Shown here piece by piece: positions 41,189 to 50,635 of a stretch of DNA of 64,000 nucleotides. The notes beneath the pieces are model-generated. The model saw only the letters and a program-made list of their open reading frames with translations. It searched no databases and had not been told where the DNA came from. The stretch's first letter is position 1; the number at the start of each line of letters is the position of its first letter. Both the position numbers and the translations under genes were made by a program. Location of the stretch: positions 78,056 through 142,055 of the forward strand of contig NZ_BJMV01000008.1 of assembly GCF_006539345.1 (NCBI RefSeq), given 5' to 3'. The DNA comes from Acetobacter peroxydans (GTDB lineage Bacteria > Pseudomonadota > Alphaproteobacteria > Acetobacterales > Acetobacteraceae).

Positions 41189-44014
41189 ATGACAGACCCC
41201 ACGCCCCAAGCGCCTCATCTGGTTCTGGTAGACGGAAGCGGCTTTATTTTCCGGGCTTTTCATGCCCTGCCCCCAATGACCAACCCGGATGGCGTGCCCG
41301 TCAATGCGGTGTATGGCTTTGCCACCATGCTGGCGCGCCTTTTGCGGGAACACGCTGGCACGCACCTGGCCGTGCTGTTCGATGCCAGCCGCCTGACATT
41401 CCGCTCCGAGCTGTATCCGCAGTACAAGGCTCACCGGCCTGAACCACCCGAAGACCTGCGCCCGCAATTTAGCCTGATCCGCGAAGCCACGCAGGCTTTT
41501 GGCGTACCCGGCATCGAACTGCCCGGCTGGGAAGCCGATGACCTGATTGCTTCCTACGCCACGGCCATACGCGCGGCAGGCGGCACCTGCACCATCGTCT
41601 CATCCGACAAGGATCTGATGCAGCTTGTCGGCCCCGGTGTGTGTATGCTGGACCCGATCCGCCAGACCCCGATCGGCCCGGCAGAAGTGGAAGTGAAGTT
41701 TGGCGTACCACCCGAGAAAGTGGTGGATGTTCAGGCCCTGATGGGCGACCCCACCGACAATGTGCCCGGCGTGCCGGGGATCGGCCCTAAAACCGCGTCG
41801 GCTCTGGTCAACGAATTCGGCACACTCGAAGCGGTGCTGGATGCAGCGCCAGACATGAAAAAATCCAAACGCCGCGACATGCTGGTCGAACATGCACAGG
41901 CGGCCCGCCTCTCGCTCCAGCTTGTCACTCTGGCGCGCGATGTGCCCCTGCCCGTTCCGCTGGAAGAACTGGTCACGCGCGACCCCGACCTGACTATACT
42001 GGCCGAATGGCTCTCACGCATGGGCTTTCGTTCCCTGCTCAGCCGCATGGGCATGACCCCTCAACCCGCCAGCGTACATGCCCACCGCAGCGCTCGTGCC
42101 ACGGCTCATGCCAGCGCCAACGGTCTGCCGACACCCACAGCGCAGGACACCGCCACTTCCGCACCGGCACAGGCCATCAGCAGCGCGCCGTATGACAAAT
42201 ACGAAACCGTCCGCACGGCGCATGACCTGCAAAAATGGATTACCGCCGCACAGGAAGCCGGATTGTGCGCGGTAGATACCGAAACCGACGGGCTGGACCC
42301 GCTCAACGCAAGACTTGTCGGCTTTTCCATCGCCACAGCGCCGGGACAAGCCTGTTACGTGCCCCTGCGCCATGCAGGCACGCTGGAAGCCCATACGGGT
42401 GAGCAGCTTGAACCCGACACAGCCCTGAACCTGCTGCGCCCTCTACTGGAAGACGACACCACGCTGAAAGTCTTCCACAATGCCAAGTTTGACCTGCTGG
42501 TGCTCGACCATGCCGGACTGGCAATGGATCATACCCGCGCCGTGGACGACACGATGCTGATTTCCTACAGCCAGTCCGCAGGGCTGCACGGGCAGGGCAT
42601 GGACGAGCTTTCAGCCCTGCATCTGGGCCACGACCCCATTAGCTATGACAGCGTGACCGGCACCGGGCGGGCCCGTATTCCCTTCGCACAGGTGCCGGTG
42701 GAAAAAGCCACCACCTACGCGGCGGAAGATGCCGATGTCACCCTGCGGCTATGGCATGTCCTGCACCCTACGCTGCGCACCAATCAGGCTCTCGCCCTCT
42801 ATGAGCAGATCGAACGTCCGCTCGTTGCCGTTCTGGCGGATATGGAAAAGGCCGGCATTGCCGTGGACAGGGCCGAACTGGCCCGCCTGTCCGCCGATTT
42901 CGAAGCGCGCATGAAAGACATGGAAGCCGGCATTTTCAGCGCCGCCGGGCGGGAGTTCAACATCGCCTCGCCCAAGCAGCTTGGTGAAATCCTGTTTGAC
43001 GAAATGGCGCTTAAAGGCGGCAAGCGCGGCAAGGCCGGTGCATGGAGCACGGATTCCGCCGTGTTGCAGGAACTGGCAGATCAGGGCCACGACCTGCCCG
43101 CCCGCGTGCTGGAATGGCGGCAGCTTTCCAAGCTCAAATCCACCTACACCGATGCGCTGAGCCGACAGGCCAGCAGTGCCGGGCGGGTGCATACGTCCTT
43201 CCAGATGGCTATCACCACCACGGGCCGCCTGTCCTCTACTGACCCGAACCTGCAAAATATCCCCGTGCGCACCGAAGAAGGCACGCGTATCCGACAGGCC
43301 TTTATCGCTCCCGAAGGGCGCAGGCTGATCTCGGCCGACTATTCGCAGATCGAGCTACGGCTGCTGGCCGACGTGGCCAATATTCCCACCCTGCGCGAAG
43401 CCTTTCACATGGGGCAGGACATTCACGCCCGCACCGCCTCCGAAGTGTTCGGTATCCCCATTGAAGACATGGACCCGCTGACACGCCGCCGCGCCAAGGC
43501 AATCAATTTCGGGATCATTTACGGCATTTCAGCCTTTGGCCTGGGGCGACAGCTTGGTATCCCAGCAGGCGAGGCCCGGTCTTACATTGATACGTATTTC
43601 GCCCGTTATCCCGGCATCCGCGACTACATGGAACGCAAAAAAGAGGAAGCACAAACGTATGGCTACGTGCTGACTCCTTTTGGACGGCGCTGCTACGTGC
43701 CGGGCATTGCGGAAAAAAGCGCGGCACGCCGCCAGTACGCAGAACGGCAGGCTATCAACGCGCCACTACAGGGTGGGGCGGCCGACATCATCAAACAGGC
43801 CATGGTACGCCTGCCCCGTGCCCTGCACGAAGCCGGCCTGCATTCGGCCCGACTGCTGTTGCAGGTGCATGATGAACTGCTGCTTGAGGCCGACGCACAC
43901 GAGGCTGAAGCCGTGGCCAGGACAGCCAAGAATGTCATGGAAGCAGCCGCCACCCTGTCCATCCCGCTGGTTGTTGAAACCGGCATCGGTCAGAACTGGG
44001 CGCAGGCCCACTAG
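41189..44014 (+). CDS. polA: DNA polymerase I
   Basis: A 941-residue three-domain polymerase. The 5'-3' nuclease domain occupies about 1-300, the 3'-5' exonuclease domain begins near 345 with an intact DTETDGLDP (active metal ligands kept), and the polymerase domain carries motif A DYSQIELRL, motif B RRRAKAINFGIIYG and motif C QVHDELL. It fills gaps during repair and removes Okazaki primers. Start ATG at 41189 is chosen over one seven codons upstream by family alignment. Confidence 0.97.
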   Translation: MTDPTPQAPHLVLVDGSGFIFRAFHALPPMTNPDGVPVNAVYGFATMLARLLREHAGTHLAVLFDASRLTFRSELYPQYKAHRPEPPEDLRPQFSLIREATQAFGVPGIELPGWEADDLIASYATAIRAAGGTCTIVSSDKDLMQLVGPGVCMLDPIRQTPIGPAEVEVKFGVPPEKVVDVQALMGDPTDNVPGVPGIGPKTASALVNEFGTLEAVLDAAPDMKKSKRRDMLVEHAQAARLSLQLVTLARDVPLPVPLEELVTRDPDLTILAEWLSRMGFRSLLSRMGMTPQPASVHAHRSARATAHASANGLPTPTAQDTATSAPAQAISSAPYDKYETVRTAHDLQKWITAAQEAGLCAVDTETDGLDPLNARLVGFSIATAPGQACYVPLRHAGTLEAHTGEQLEPDTALNLLRPLLEDDTTLKVFHNAKFDLLVLDHAGLAMDHTRAVDDTMLISYSQSAGLHGQGMDELSALHLGHDPISYDSVTGTGRARIPFAQVPVEKATTYAAEDADVTLRLWHVLHPTLRTNQALALYEQIERPLVAVLADMEKAGIAVDRAELARLSADFEARMKDMEAGIFSAAGREFNIASPKQLGEILFDEMALKGGKRGKAGAWSTDSAVLQELADQGHDLPARVLEWRQLSKLKSTYTDALSRQASSAGRVHTSFQMAITTTGRLSSTDPNLQNIPVRTEEGTRIRQAFIAPEGRRLISADYSQIELRLLADVANIPTLREAFHMGQDIHARTASEVFGIPIEDMDPLTRRRAKAINFGIIYGISAFGLGRQLGIPAGEARSYIDTYFARYPGIRDYMERKKEEAQTYGYVLTPFGRRCYVPGIAEKSAARRQYAERQAINAPLQGGAADIIKQAMVRLPRALHEAGLHSARLLLQVHDELLLEADAHEAEAVARTAKNVMEAAATLSIPLVVETGIGQNWAQAH

Positions 44015-44068
44015 CCATACACCCACCGGGCGGGCCTGAATGCCGCGCCCCAAGGAAGTTGAACAAAC

Positions 44069-44734
44069 ATGACAGGTCCTGCCCTGCAGACACCGCACGA
44101 CAGAACCCCCGCACCATCCGGGCGTGGCCGACGCGTGCTGCTGACCACCATAGCAATCGTAGCGCTGGCAGGAGCCGGGGGCTGGGCCGCCACGCGCTAC
44201 GCCCTGCATCACGGTGTCACGCTCAACACCTATGGCAACGCCGTGGGCGGTTCCTTCCGGCTGATGGACTCCACAACCGGCACCATGACGGACCAGACTT
44301 TCCGCGGCCGCTGGATGCTGGTTCTGTTCGGCGCGACGCATTGCACCGACGATGCCTGCAGCCCTGCCCTGAAGGCCATGTCCGACGCGCTGGACACGCT
44401 GGACGAAAACGGCCGCAAGGCGATTATCATTTTTGTCAGCCTCGATCCGGACCGCGATGATGCCGAGCGGCTGCGCCAGTATGGCGAACACATTGGCCCG
44501 CATGTGATAGCGGGCACGGCTGCCCCCTTCGCATTGGCCGATCTGGCCAAGGAATACCATGCCCCCGTGGAGCGCGTGGCCGATGCGGAGTGGAGTTACA
44601 CCATGCGGATGTCGCCACATTTCGTAGTCATGGACCCTGACACACGCTATCGTGGCATGATTGACGCCAGCGCCAGCCCAGCCTCCATGGCCTCGGAACT
44701 GCGCCGGATTATGTCCGTTACGCCCGACAACTGA
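44069..44734 (+). CDS. SCO1/SenC-like protein with altered metal site
   Basis: A 221-residue protein with one N-terminal membrane anchor (about 22-45) and a periplasmic thioredoxin-like domain. Normal SCO proteins bind copper with CxxxC and a distal His. Here the first site reads HCTDDAC, with four residues between Cys92 and Cys97, and the position of the distal His, in YTMRMSPHFVVMDPD, is Met181. Sequence around these points (GATHC, VVMDPD) otherwise fits the SCO family. Function could be copper handling with a changed site or thiol-disulfide exchange. It follows polA by 54 bases. Confidence 0.75.
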   Translation: MTGPALQTPHDRTPAPSGRGRRVLLTTIAIVALAGAGGWAATRYALHHGVTLNTYGNAVGGSFRLMDSTTGTMTDQTFRGRWMLVLFGATHCTDDACSPALKAMSDALDTLDENGRKAIIIFVSLDPDRDDAERLRQYGEHIGPHVIAGTAAPFALADLAKEYHAPVERVADAEWSYTMRMSPHFVVMDPDTRYRGMIDASASPASMASELRRIMSVTPDN

Positions 44735-44752
44735 CATCCTGACCGGCAGACC

Positions 44753-45568
44753 ATGTCGCTTCTGTCCTTCCTACGGACCGCGCAGCCTTTCACGGCACTG
44801 CGTTTTTACGGCTCTCTGGCTGTAACCGGGCTGATTTTCGTCGGGCTGGACGCCGGCTCTTTCCTGCTACGACGCTTCTATCCCGAAGGGGTGGCACGCA
44901 GGCAGGCGGGCCAGCGCTGGCTCCACGCGCTGTCCCGGCTGGCCGTGCGCTACCTGCACGCGGCGGGTATTCTGGACTGCGATATGAGCGCGCTGGTTCC
45001 TCTCCAGCAAACCGTACCGCAACCGCTGGTGCTTGTGGCCAACCACCCTTCACGACTGGATAGCCTGTTGCTGGCCTCCGCCCTGCAGGGCATGACCTGC
45101 GTAACCAAAGCCTCCATCTGGGACCGTGGCGTACTGGGCAGTACCCTGCGCACAGCGGGCTATATCCGCCACGACACGTTGCTACGGGTATTAGGCCCCG
45201 CCACCGAACGCCTGCGCGAAGGGGGGCCTCTGCTCCTGTTTCCCGAGGGCACACGTGCCCGTGCCGGGGCAGCCCCCGGCCCTATGCAGCCGGGCTTTGC
45301 CGCCATTGCCCAGCGCACCCGCCTGCCCGTGCAGGTGATCCTGATCGAGACGGACTCTCCCTATCTGTCGCAGGGCTGGCCCTTTCTCAAACGTCCGCCC
45401 TTGCCCATGCGCTACCGTATCCGGCTGGGGCCGCGCCTGCCCGCCCCAACGGATGAGGCCAGTGGCCGCACGCTGCTCGCGCAGGTCGAGGCCCAGCTTA
45501 CCCAAGCGGGTATGCAACCCCCTATTGCCCCAGCAGGGACAGCGCCACAGGGCCAATCACCACAATAA
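44753..45568 (+). CDS. 1-acyl-glycerol-3-phosphate acyltransferase-like protein (PlsC family)
   Basis: A 271-residue membrane-associated acyltransferase. The catalytic HX4D motif is in ANHPSRLDS near residue 100 and the acceptor-binding motif FPEGTR near 163. An N-terminal hydrophobic segment anchors it. It probably acylates lysophosphatidic acid or another lysolipid. It begins 18 bases after the SCO-like gene. Its 3' end overlaps the tadC 3' end on the opposite strand by 47 bases. Confidence 0.88.
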   Translation: MSLLSFLRTAQPFTALRFYGSLAVTGLIFVGLDAGSFLLRRFYPEGVARRQAGQRWLHALSRLAVRYLHAAGILDCDMSALVPLQQTVPQPLVLVANHPSRLDSLLLASALQGMTCVTKASIWDRGVLGSTLRTAGYIRHDTLLRVLGPATERLREGGPLLLFPEGTRARAGAAPGPMQPGFAAIAQRTRLPVQVILIETDSPYLSQGWPFLKRPPLPMRYRIRLGPRLPAPTDEASGRTLLAQVEAQLTQAGMQPPIAPAGTAPQGQSPQ

Positions 45569-46430
45569 AAATAACCGGCATGATGAACAGGATCATCGGC
45601 AGCGTGAGGTAAACCGGCAATTGCGCCGCCCGTGTCTGGTAGCGCAGCATGGTATCAGCCTGCACATCTTCAGACAGAATGCGCAAATCCTGCGCTATGG
45701 GCGACCCCACCTCGAAAGACTGCGCCAGCACGGTGGCTACCTGCCGCATGACTGGCAGTTCCGTGCGCCGCACCATCTGCCGCAGGGCTTCCTGCCTGTC
45801 GGGCATCAGGCTCATATCCCGGGCAGTCAGGCGCAGTTCGCTGGCCACGCTCGTATTCACTCGCAGCATATCCTGCGCCACACGGTGCATGGCCGCTTCG
45901 ATCGGCATCCCCGCATCCACGCAGATGGTCAGCATATCCAGCGCATCGGCCATGCCGCTTTCAACATCTTGCAGATAACGCCTGCGCCGGGCTGACAAAA
46001 CCATATCCGGCAGCAGCATCCCACCGATAGGCAGCGCCGCAGGCAGCACCAGATGAATGATTGAGCCTATATCCACGCTCACGAATACAGCCAGCCCCAG
46101 AACGCCCCCCAGCAGAAACAACATGGTTTTGGCGCCGATAAACACCGGCAGCAGCCTGTCTGGCTCCTGCGTATTGCGCGAGAGGGTCTGGAACAGCTCA
46201 TCAAGCGTGCTGCGCGGTAAAATCCGCCGCTGCATCATGAACGATCCGACCTCGTACGCCCCACGCAGCAGTGAGAACCGGGCACCGGGCCTGTCCACCG
46301 CCTTGGTCGCACGGTAGCGCTGCACCCGCTCCAGCCGGGCGCGACGTCGGCCTGATGCCAGACGCGGACGCAGAAACATGCCCCATGCAGCAAAAAGACA
46401 GATAACAACAAGAAAAAGAACTGTAGCCAT
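45522..46430 (-). CDS. tadC: Tad pilus inner-membrane platform protein TadC
   Basis: A 302-residue T2SS-F/GspF-type membrane protein with a hydrophobic N-terminus and C-terminal pair of helices, and a cytoplasmic central domain with LDMLTICVDAGMPIEAAMHRV near residue 145. With TadB it forms the platform on which the CpaF motor acts. It is the last gene of the leftward flp-cpaE-cpaF-tadB-tadC row, 4 bases after tadB. Confidence 0.9.
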   Translation of the reverse strand: MATVLFLVVICLFAAWGMFLRPRLASGRRRARLERVQRYRATKAVDRPGARFSLLRGAYEVGSFMMQRRILPRSTLDELFQTLSRNTQEPDRLLPVFIGAKTMLFLLGGVLGLAVFVSVDIGSIIHLVLPAALPIGGMLLPDMVLSARRRRYLQDVESGMADALDMLTICVDAGMPIEAAMHRVAQDMLRVNTSVASELRLTARDMSLMPDRQEALRQMVRRTELPVMRQVATVLAQSFEVGSPIAQDLRILSEDVQADTMLRYQTRAAQLPVYLTLPMILFIMPVIFIVVIGPVALSLLGQ

Positions 46431-46434
46431 CGTG

Positions 46435-47403
46435 CTATTTCAGAACTTTGGCTGTAATGAAGCGAATGGAGAACAGCCCCAGACACCAGAGTCCTCCCGC
46501 CAGAGCCACCACCATGTAACCGCGCGGGTCGGCCAGAAGTCCATTGAAATAGGCCGGGCTCTGTATTTCCAGCAACAGAACCACAAGCAGGGGCAGGGCC
46601 AGCAGCACGTACGATGTCAGCCGAACCTCACCTGCGGCGGCGATCGCTCTCTTTCTCATGGCCCTGCGCTCACGCAGGGTTTTTTCAAGTGCCGCCATGA
46701 TATCAACCAGCGCGCCGCCCGTCTCGGCCTGCACCTCGATCACCGTCGCCATGAAACGGTATTCCTTCACATCAATCCGTTCTGCCATATTGGCAAAAGC
46801 CTGCGGCAGGCTCTGCCCCATTGCAATATCCTGCACCAGCCGCGTGAACTCGAACGCCGTCGGCTGGCTGGCCTCGCGGCACACCAGATCAAGGATACGC
46901 GGTAGCGGAATACCCACCCGCAATGAGCGGACAATGACACTGATGGTATCTGGCAACTGTTCGTACAGACGGGCATTGTAACGCCCGCCTATGTACGTAT
47001 AGAGCGCCCGCACCCCCAGAATCCAGGCGAGGATTTCCGCAACAATGCCGCCGACCCCCAACAGGGCAAAAGCGGGCCAGGCCAGCAGCAGCAGGGCTGC
47101 CAGCGCCCCAAACACCACGTAATCGTTTTTTCTGATCGCAGCCCGCGCCGCCCCGTAATTGACCACTGCGTAAAAAAAACGCCTGCCATGTTCAGCGAGA
47201 AAAATAGACAGGACCTGTGCACGACGCACCAACGCCCCCCGCACATCAAACGGCCCGCGAAAACGGTCCAACTCGCAGGTTATCCGTTCATTCCGCCGTT
47301 CCTGAACACGCAGGCGCCGGTAAACAGCACGCCCCCACAGCCCCCCAAACAGCGACACAGCCAGAGCCGCCGTGCCAAGCAGCAGGCCCGATGGCACCAT
47401 CAT
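46435..47403 (-). CDS. tadB: Tad pilus inner-membrane platform protein TadB
   Basis: A 322-residue T2SS-F family protein with an N-terminal membrane helix, a helical cytoplasmic domain containing ISVIVRSLRVGIPLPRILDL near residue 155 and RFMATVIEVQAETGGAL near 220, and two C-terminal helices. It partners TadC. The ATG at 47403 overlaps the cpaF stop; an adjacent ATG at 47400 is also possible. Confidence 0.9.
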   Translation of the reverse strand: MMVPSGLLLGTAALAVSLFGGLWGRAVYRRLRVQERRNERITCELDRFRGPFDVRGALVRRAQVLSIFLAEHGRRFFYAVVNYGAARAAIRKNDYVVFGALAALLLLAWPAFALLGVGGIVAEILAWILGVRALYTYIGGRYNARLYEQLPDTISVIVRSLRVGIPLPRILDLVCREASQPTAFEFTRLVQDIAMGQSLPQAFANMAERIDVKEYRFMATVIEVQAETGGALVDIMAALEKTLRERRAMRKRAIAAAGEVRLTSYVLLALPLLVVLLLEIQSPAYFNGLLADPRGYMVVALAGGLWCLGLFSIRFITAKVLK

Positions 47404-48854
47404 GCACAGCTCTCCGCCAGCGTGGCGTTCCATAGTCCGTCCATCTGGCAGTATTCGAGTTTTTCCTGAAAACTCGGACGGATATTGGAAACCTCGTAAC
47501 GGGAGAGCAGCCGCCCCCGGCTGTCCTGTCCATCAAAAACAAGCCGGAACAGATCGTTCATGACGACCGTGCCATTTTCCAGCCCGGCAACGTCCGTCAC
47601 CTGCATGATACGACGCACGCCATCACGGTTGCGCCCGACATGCACGATCATATCCACCGCCCCTACGATCTGCGCCCGTACTACGGGCACCGGCATACTG
47701 AGGCTGCCCATCTGCACCATGCTTTCCACACGCGTAATGGCCTCACGCGTGTTGTTGGAATGGATGCTCGACATGCTGCCATCATGGCCGGTATTCATGG
47801 CCTGTAGCATGTCAAACGCTTCGGCCCCGCGCACTTCCCCCACGATGATACGATCAGGCCGCATACGCAGCGCATTGCGCACCAGATCGCGCTGCGTGAC
47901 TTCGCCCTTGCCTTCGATTGAGGGTGGGCGCGTTTCCATCCGCACGACATGCGGCTGCTGGAGTTGCAGTTCCGCCGCGTCCTCCACGGTGATAACACGT
48001 TCGGAAAAATCAATGAACTGTGAAAGCGCGTTCAGCAAGGTGGTCTTGCCCGACCCGGTACCACCGGAAACTATGATATTCAGCCGCACACGGGCGGCTA
48101 TTTCCAGAATGGTCGCAATGGCAGGCGTGCAGCTTCCATATTCAACGAGTTTTTGAAAATCTATTGTGTTTTTGGAAAATTTTCTGATTGACATATACGG
48201 CCCGTCAAGGGCGAGCGGCGGAAAAACGATATTGACGCGCGATCCGTCGCGCAGGCGCGCATCCACCATCGGGCTGGCTTCGTCAATCCGTCGGCCCATT
48301 TCGGACGCTACGCGCTGACAGACCGAAACAAGATGCCGCTGATCTCGAAAATGTACCGGTGAAAGCTCGGTTTTTCCGTGACGCTCAACAAAGATACGCT
48401 TTGGCCCGTTTATCAGGATATCGCTGATACTGTCATCATCAAGAAGAGGCTGGACAGGCCCCAGCCCCTTGATGTCATTGACCAGTTCCGACGCAATTTT
48501 TTGCTGCTCACGCAGGTTCAGGCGGATGCGCTGCTCATTCGCTGCCTGATCCACCACCCTTTCCACCGTTTCGGCAAGCTGTTCAGGCGCCAGAGGGAGA
48601 ATGACAGCCGGATCAAGCCGCCCCAGACACAGGGCTCGCAGCGCAAGAAGCTGTTCGCTGGTAAAGCCGCGCTCTGCCGCCTCATGCCCCGGCGTGGGTG
48701 CCCCCTCCGCCTCCACACTGTCGTGCCCGGCCTGCGGGTTGGCTCTGCCCCCCATGTTATGATGCCCCACCCGTTCAGGCGGGAGGACATGAGCCTGCAT
48801 CTCCTGCAGGCGTTGCAACCGGCTCGCGCGCCCGGCTGGCATGGTCTCCTCCAT
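47400..48854 (-). CDS. cpaF: Tad pilus assembly ATPase CpaF/TadA
   Basis: A 484-residue secretion ATPase. The nucleotide-binding site is clear: Walker [10 protein letters not shown] near 265, Asp box with [18 protein letters not shown] near 290, Walker [16 protein letters not shown] near 340, and His box MSSIHSNN near 365. The N-terminal 100 residues are variable. It powers extension and probably retraction of Flp pili. Start overlaps the cpaE stop by one base (TGATG). Confidence 0.95.
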   Translation of the reverse strand: MEETMPAGRASRLQRLQEMQAHVLPPERVGHHNMGGRANPQAGHDSVEAEGAPTPGHEAAERGFTSEQLLALRALCLGRLDPAVILPLAPEQLAETVERVVDQAANEQRIRLNLREQQKIASELVNDIKGLGPVQPLLDDDSISDILINGPKRIFVERHGKTELSPVHFRDQRHLVSVCQRVASEMGRRIDEASPMVDARLRDGSRVNIVFPPLALDGPYMSIRKFSKNTIDFQKLVEYGSCTPAIATILEIAARVRLNIIVSGGTGSGKTTLLNALSQFIDFSERVITVEDAAELQLQQPHVVRMETRPPSIEGKGEVTQRDLVRNALRMRPDRIIVGEVRGAEAFDMLQAMNTGHDGSMSSIHSNNTREAITRVESMVQMGSLSMPVPVVRAQIVGAVDMIVHVGRNRDGVRRIMQVTDVAGLENGTVVMNDLFRLVFDGQDSRGRLLSRYEVSNIRPSFQEKLEYCQMDGLWNATLAESCA

Positions 48855-50086
48855 CAGCGCGCACCGAGCAAAGTGTGTACGACCCTGCCAACCAGCCCCC
48901 TTTCCGCAACCTCGCTCTGCGCGACCCTGTGCAGGGACAGGCTTTCATGCGCAATACGGCCGACAGCGTCACGATAGGGCTTGCACTCGCTGGCTACAGG
49001 CACGCCGTTTATCTCGGCCTCGCCACATTCACGCGGCAGGTAGGGAATGACAATATCTGGCGCACAGCCAAGGCTTTTTCTGACCTCGTCCATGGACAGC
49101 GTGCCCGGATGCCCGAACTGGTTGAGCACAAGCACAGGCTTTGTGGGCAGGTGCAGTTGTGGCAGTACCGCCAGAAGGCGCAGCGTATCGCGCATACACG
49201 CCAGAGTAGGGTCCATCACCAGTATGAGCTGCTGCGCCTGTCCGGCGAGCGCGGAAAATGTTTCTCCCTCGCTCCAGTCCGTGCGGGTCATGACAAAATG
49301 GAACTGCCCGCGCACAAACCCTAGCAAAGACTTGAGCGTGGAAGGCACCAGCCGGGGTTTCTGCCCCACCGGCCCCAGAGAGGACAGCAGTTTGAGCCTG
49401 TCCGAAACGCTCTGGATACTGCGCTCAACCAGCAGGCTGTCCATCCGTTCCGGTTCTTCCAGAACGGACAGAAGGCCCAGATTGTCCTCCGCATTAAGCA
49501 GCACGCCCAGGCGGCTGGCCTGTGTGTCGAAGTCAATCAGCAGCGTATGCCGCCGCACTTCCTGCGCCACATACCACCCCAGATTGGCCAGCAGCGTGGA
49601 TGCGCCAACACCCGGCCGCACGCCACACAACGTGACCAGACTGCCGCCCCCCACGCTGGCGGTGTCTTTCTGGCCATGCAGGATGAGATCACCGAAAAAC
49701 CGCACCAGCAGATTGCGATTGAGCGGCGGGTACAGATACTCCGCAATACCGTAACCATGCGTGATGGAACGGTAAAAGTTCACGTCATCCCGATCCCCGA
49801 TCAGCATGACCGTCACATCAGGGGGCACCATGCCCTTGAACTGGCGCACGCTGTCCAGCGGGTCCGCGCTACCGCGGATATCAAGCACCAGAAAAGGCGG
49901 ACAGGTATTATACGACAGGTAATGCCGGGCCTGCGCCATGCCCAGCCTGAGCAGCCGCCCTTCCTTGGGGCAGACCGTGTTCAGGAAATCGGCCATCATG
50001 GCCTCGGTTTCCAAGTCCTGAACAATAACCAGGACGCGAACGCTCTGCTCCGTGTCCCCTGTAAACCGCTTACCGTTTTCAGGCAT
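48854..50086 (-). CDS. cpaE: Tad pilus localisation protein CpaE/TadZ (ParA-like)
   Basis: A 410-residue protein with an N-terminal receiver-like domain (about 15-130) and a ParA/MinD-type ATPase domain beginning near residue 147. The P-loop reads RPGVGAST; the Lys normally before GGVGAST in CpaE is Arg here, so ATP use may be altered. CpaE/TadZ places the pilus machine at the cell pole. It lies 155 bases after the flp pilin gene with two hairpins between. Confidence 0.88.
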   Translation of the reverse strand: MPENGKRFTGDTEQSVRVLVIVQDLETEAMMADFLNTVCPKEGRLLRLGMAQARHYLSYNTCPPFLVLDIRGSADPLDSVRQFKGMVPPDVTVMLIGDRDDVNFYRSITHGYGIAEYLYPPLNRNLLVRFFGDLILHGQKDTASVGGGSLVTLCGVRPGVGASTLLANLGWYVAQEVRRHTLLIDFDTQASRLGVLLNAEDNLGLLSVLEEPERMDSLLVERSIQSVSDRLKLLSSLGPVGQKPRLVPSTLKSLLGFVRGQFHFVMTRTDWSEGETFSALAGQAQQLILVMDPTLACMRDTLRLLAVLPQLHLPTKPVLVLNQFGHPGTLSMDEVRKSLGCAPDIVIPYLPRECGEAEINGVPVASECKPYRDAVGRIAHESLSLHRVAQSEVAERGLVGRVVHTLLGAR

Positions 50087-50105
50087 GACCTGTCAGCCCC
50101 CGTCT

Positions 50106-50145
50106 GCGGCTTTCGGCCGCTACAGGCCCCTGCGCACAGGGGCCT
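50106..50145. repeat. Tandem hairpins between flp and cpaE
   Basis: Two inverted repeats: GCGGC/GCCGC (50106-50120) and a perfect 9-bp stem AGGCCCCTG/CAGGGGCCT (50124-50132 and 50137-50145) with a 4-base loop. There is no T-run, so they more likely stabilise the flp transcript or slow read-through than fully terminate. Confidence 0.6.
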
Positions 50146-50241
50146 CTCCTGCTGGGATTACCGCCCGGCGCATTCATGGCCGACAGGGCCGGGCGCGCCA
50201 GCCAGCAGCATGGCTACCCAGACCTTTTTCGGCCCTGCCTG

Positions 50242-50433
50242 TCAGTTCGAAGGCAGGGAATTGGCGACATGCTGGAAGGTATGCTGCAGCTTCTGCCCCA
50301 TGGTGGTGACGGCGCTGATGATGGTGACGGCGATCAGTGCTGCAATCAGCCCATATTCCAGAGCGGTCACGCCGCGTCTATCCTTACGCAGCCGATAGAC
50401 AAAAGAACCAACCGCCTGACGGATTTTCAGCAT
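50242..50433 (-). CDS. flp: Flp/Fap-type pilin
   Basis: A 63-residue major pilin. The leader ends in the processing site and mature N-terminus RRGVTALEYGLIAALIAV, with Glu at position 5 of the mature part as required for prepilin peptidase. The hydrophobic helix is followed by a short C-terminal region rich in Gln/His. It is the first gene of the leftward Tad row. CpaA at 40-546 is the candidate processing peptidase. Confidence 0.95.
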   Translation of the reverse strand: MLKIRQAVGSFVYRLRKDRRGVTALEYGLIAALIAVTIISAVTTMGQKLQHTFQHVANSLPSN

Positions 50434-50635
50434 ATTCCGCTCTTTCCTTAAATAGAACTTTCAAAAATCAAACGCCTTTCCCCATAAAACAAAGTGGGAA
50501 AAGATGGAATATGTTTATAAAGTGGCAACCATTCCGACAGGACAGATGTGGCGGCTTTCCTCTTATCAACCGGCGGAAAGCTGTTATAGGGTGCGCGCCC
50601 GCGCGTGCGCCCCTGCACACGCCTTTATCTCTCTC

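Noticed and set aside
50589..50612. GC-rich inverted repeat before the amidotransferase gene as a riboswitch
   Set aside because: It is a simple 10-bp hairpin with two G-U pairs; no conserved riboswitch core could be recognised.
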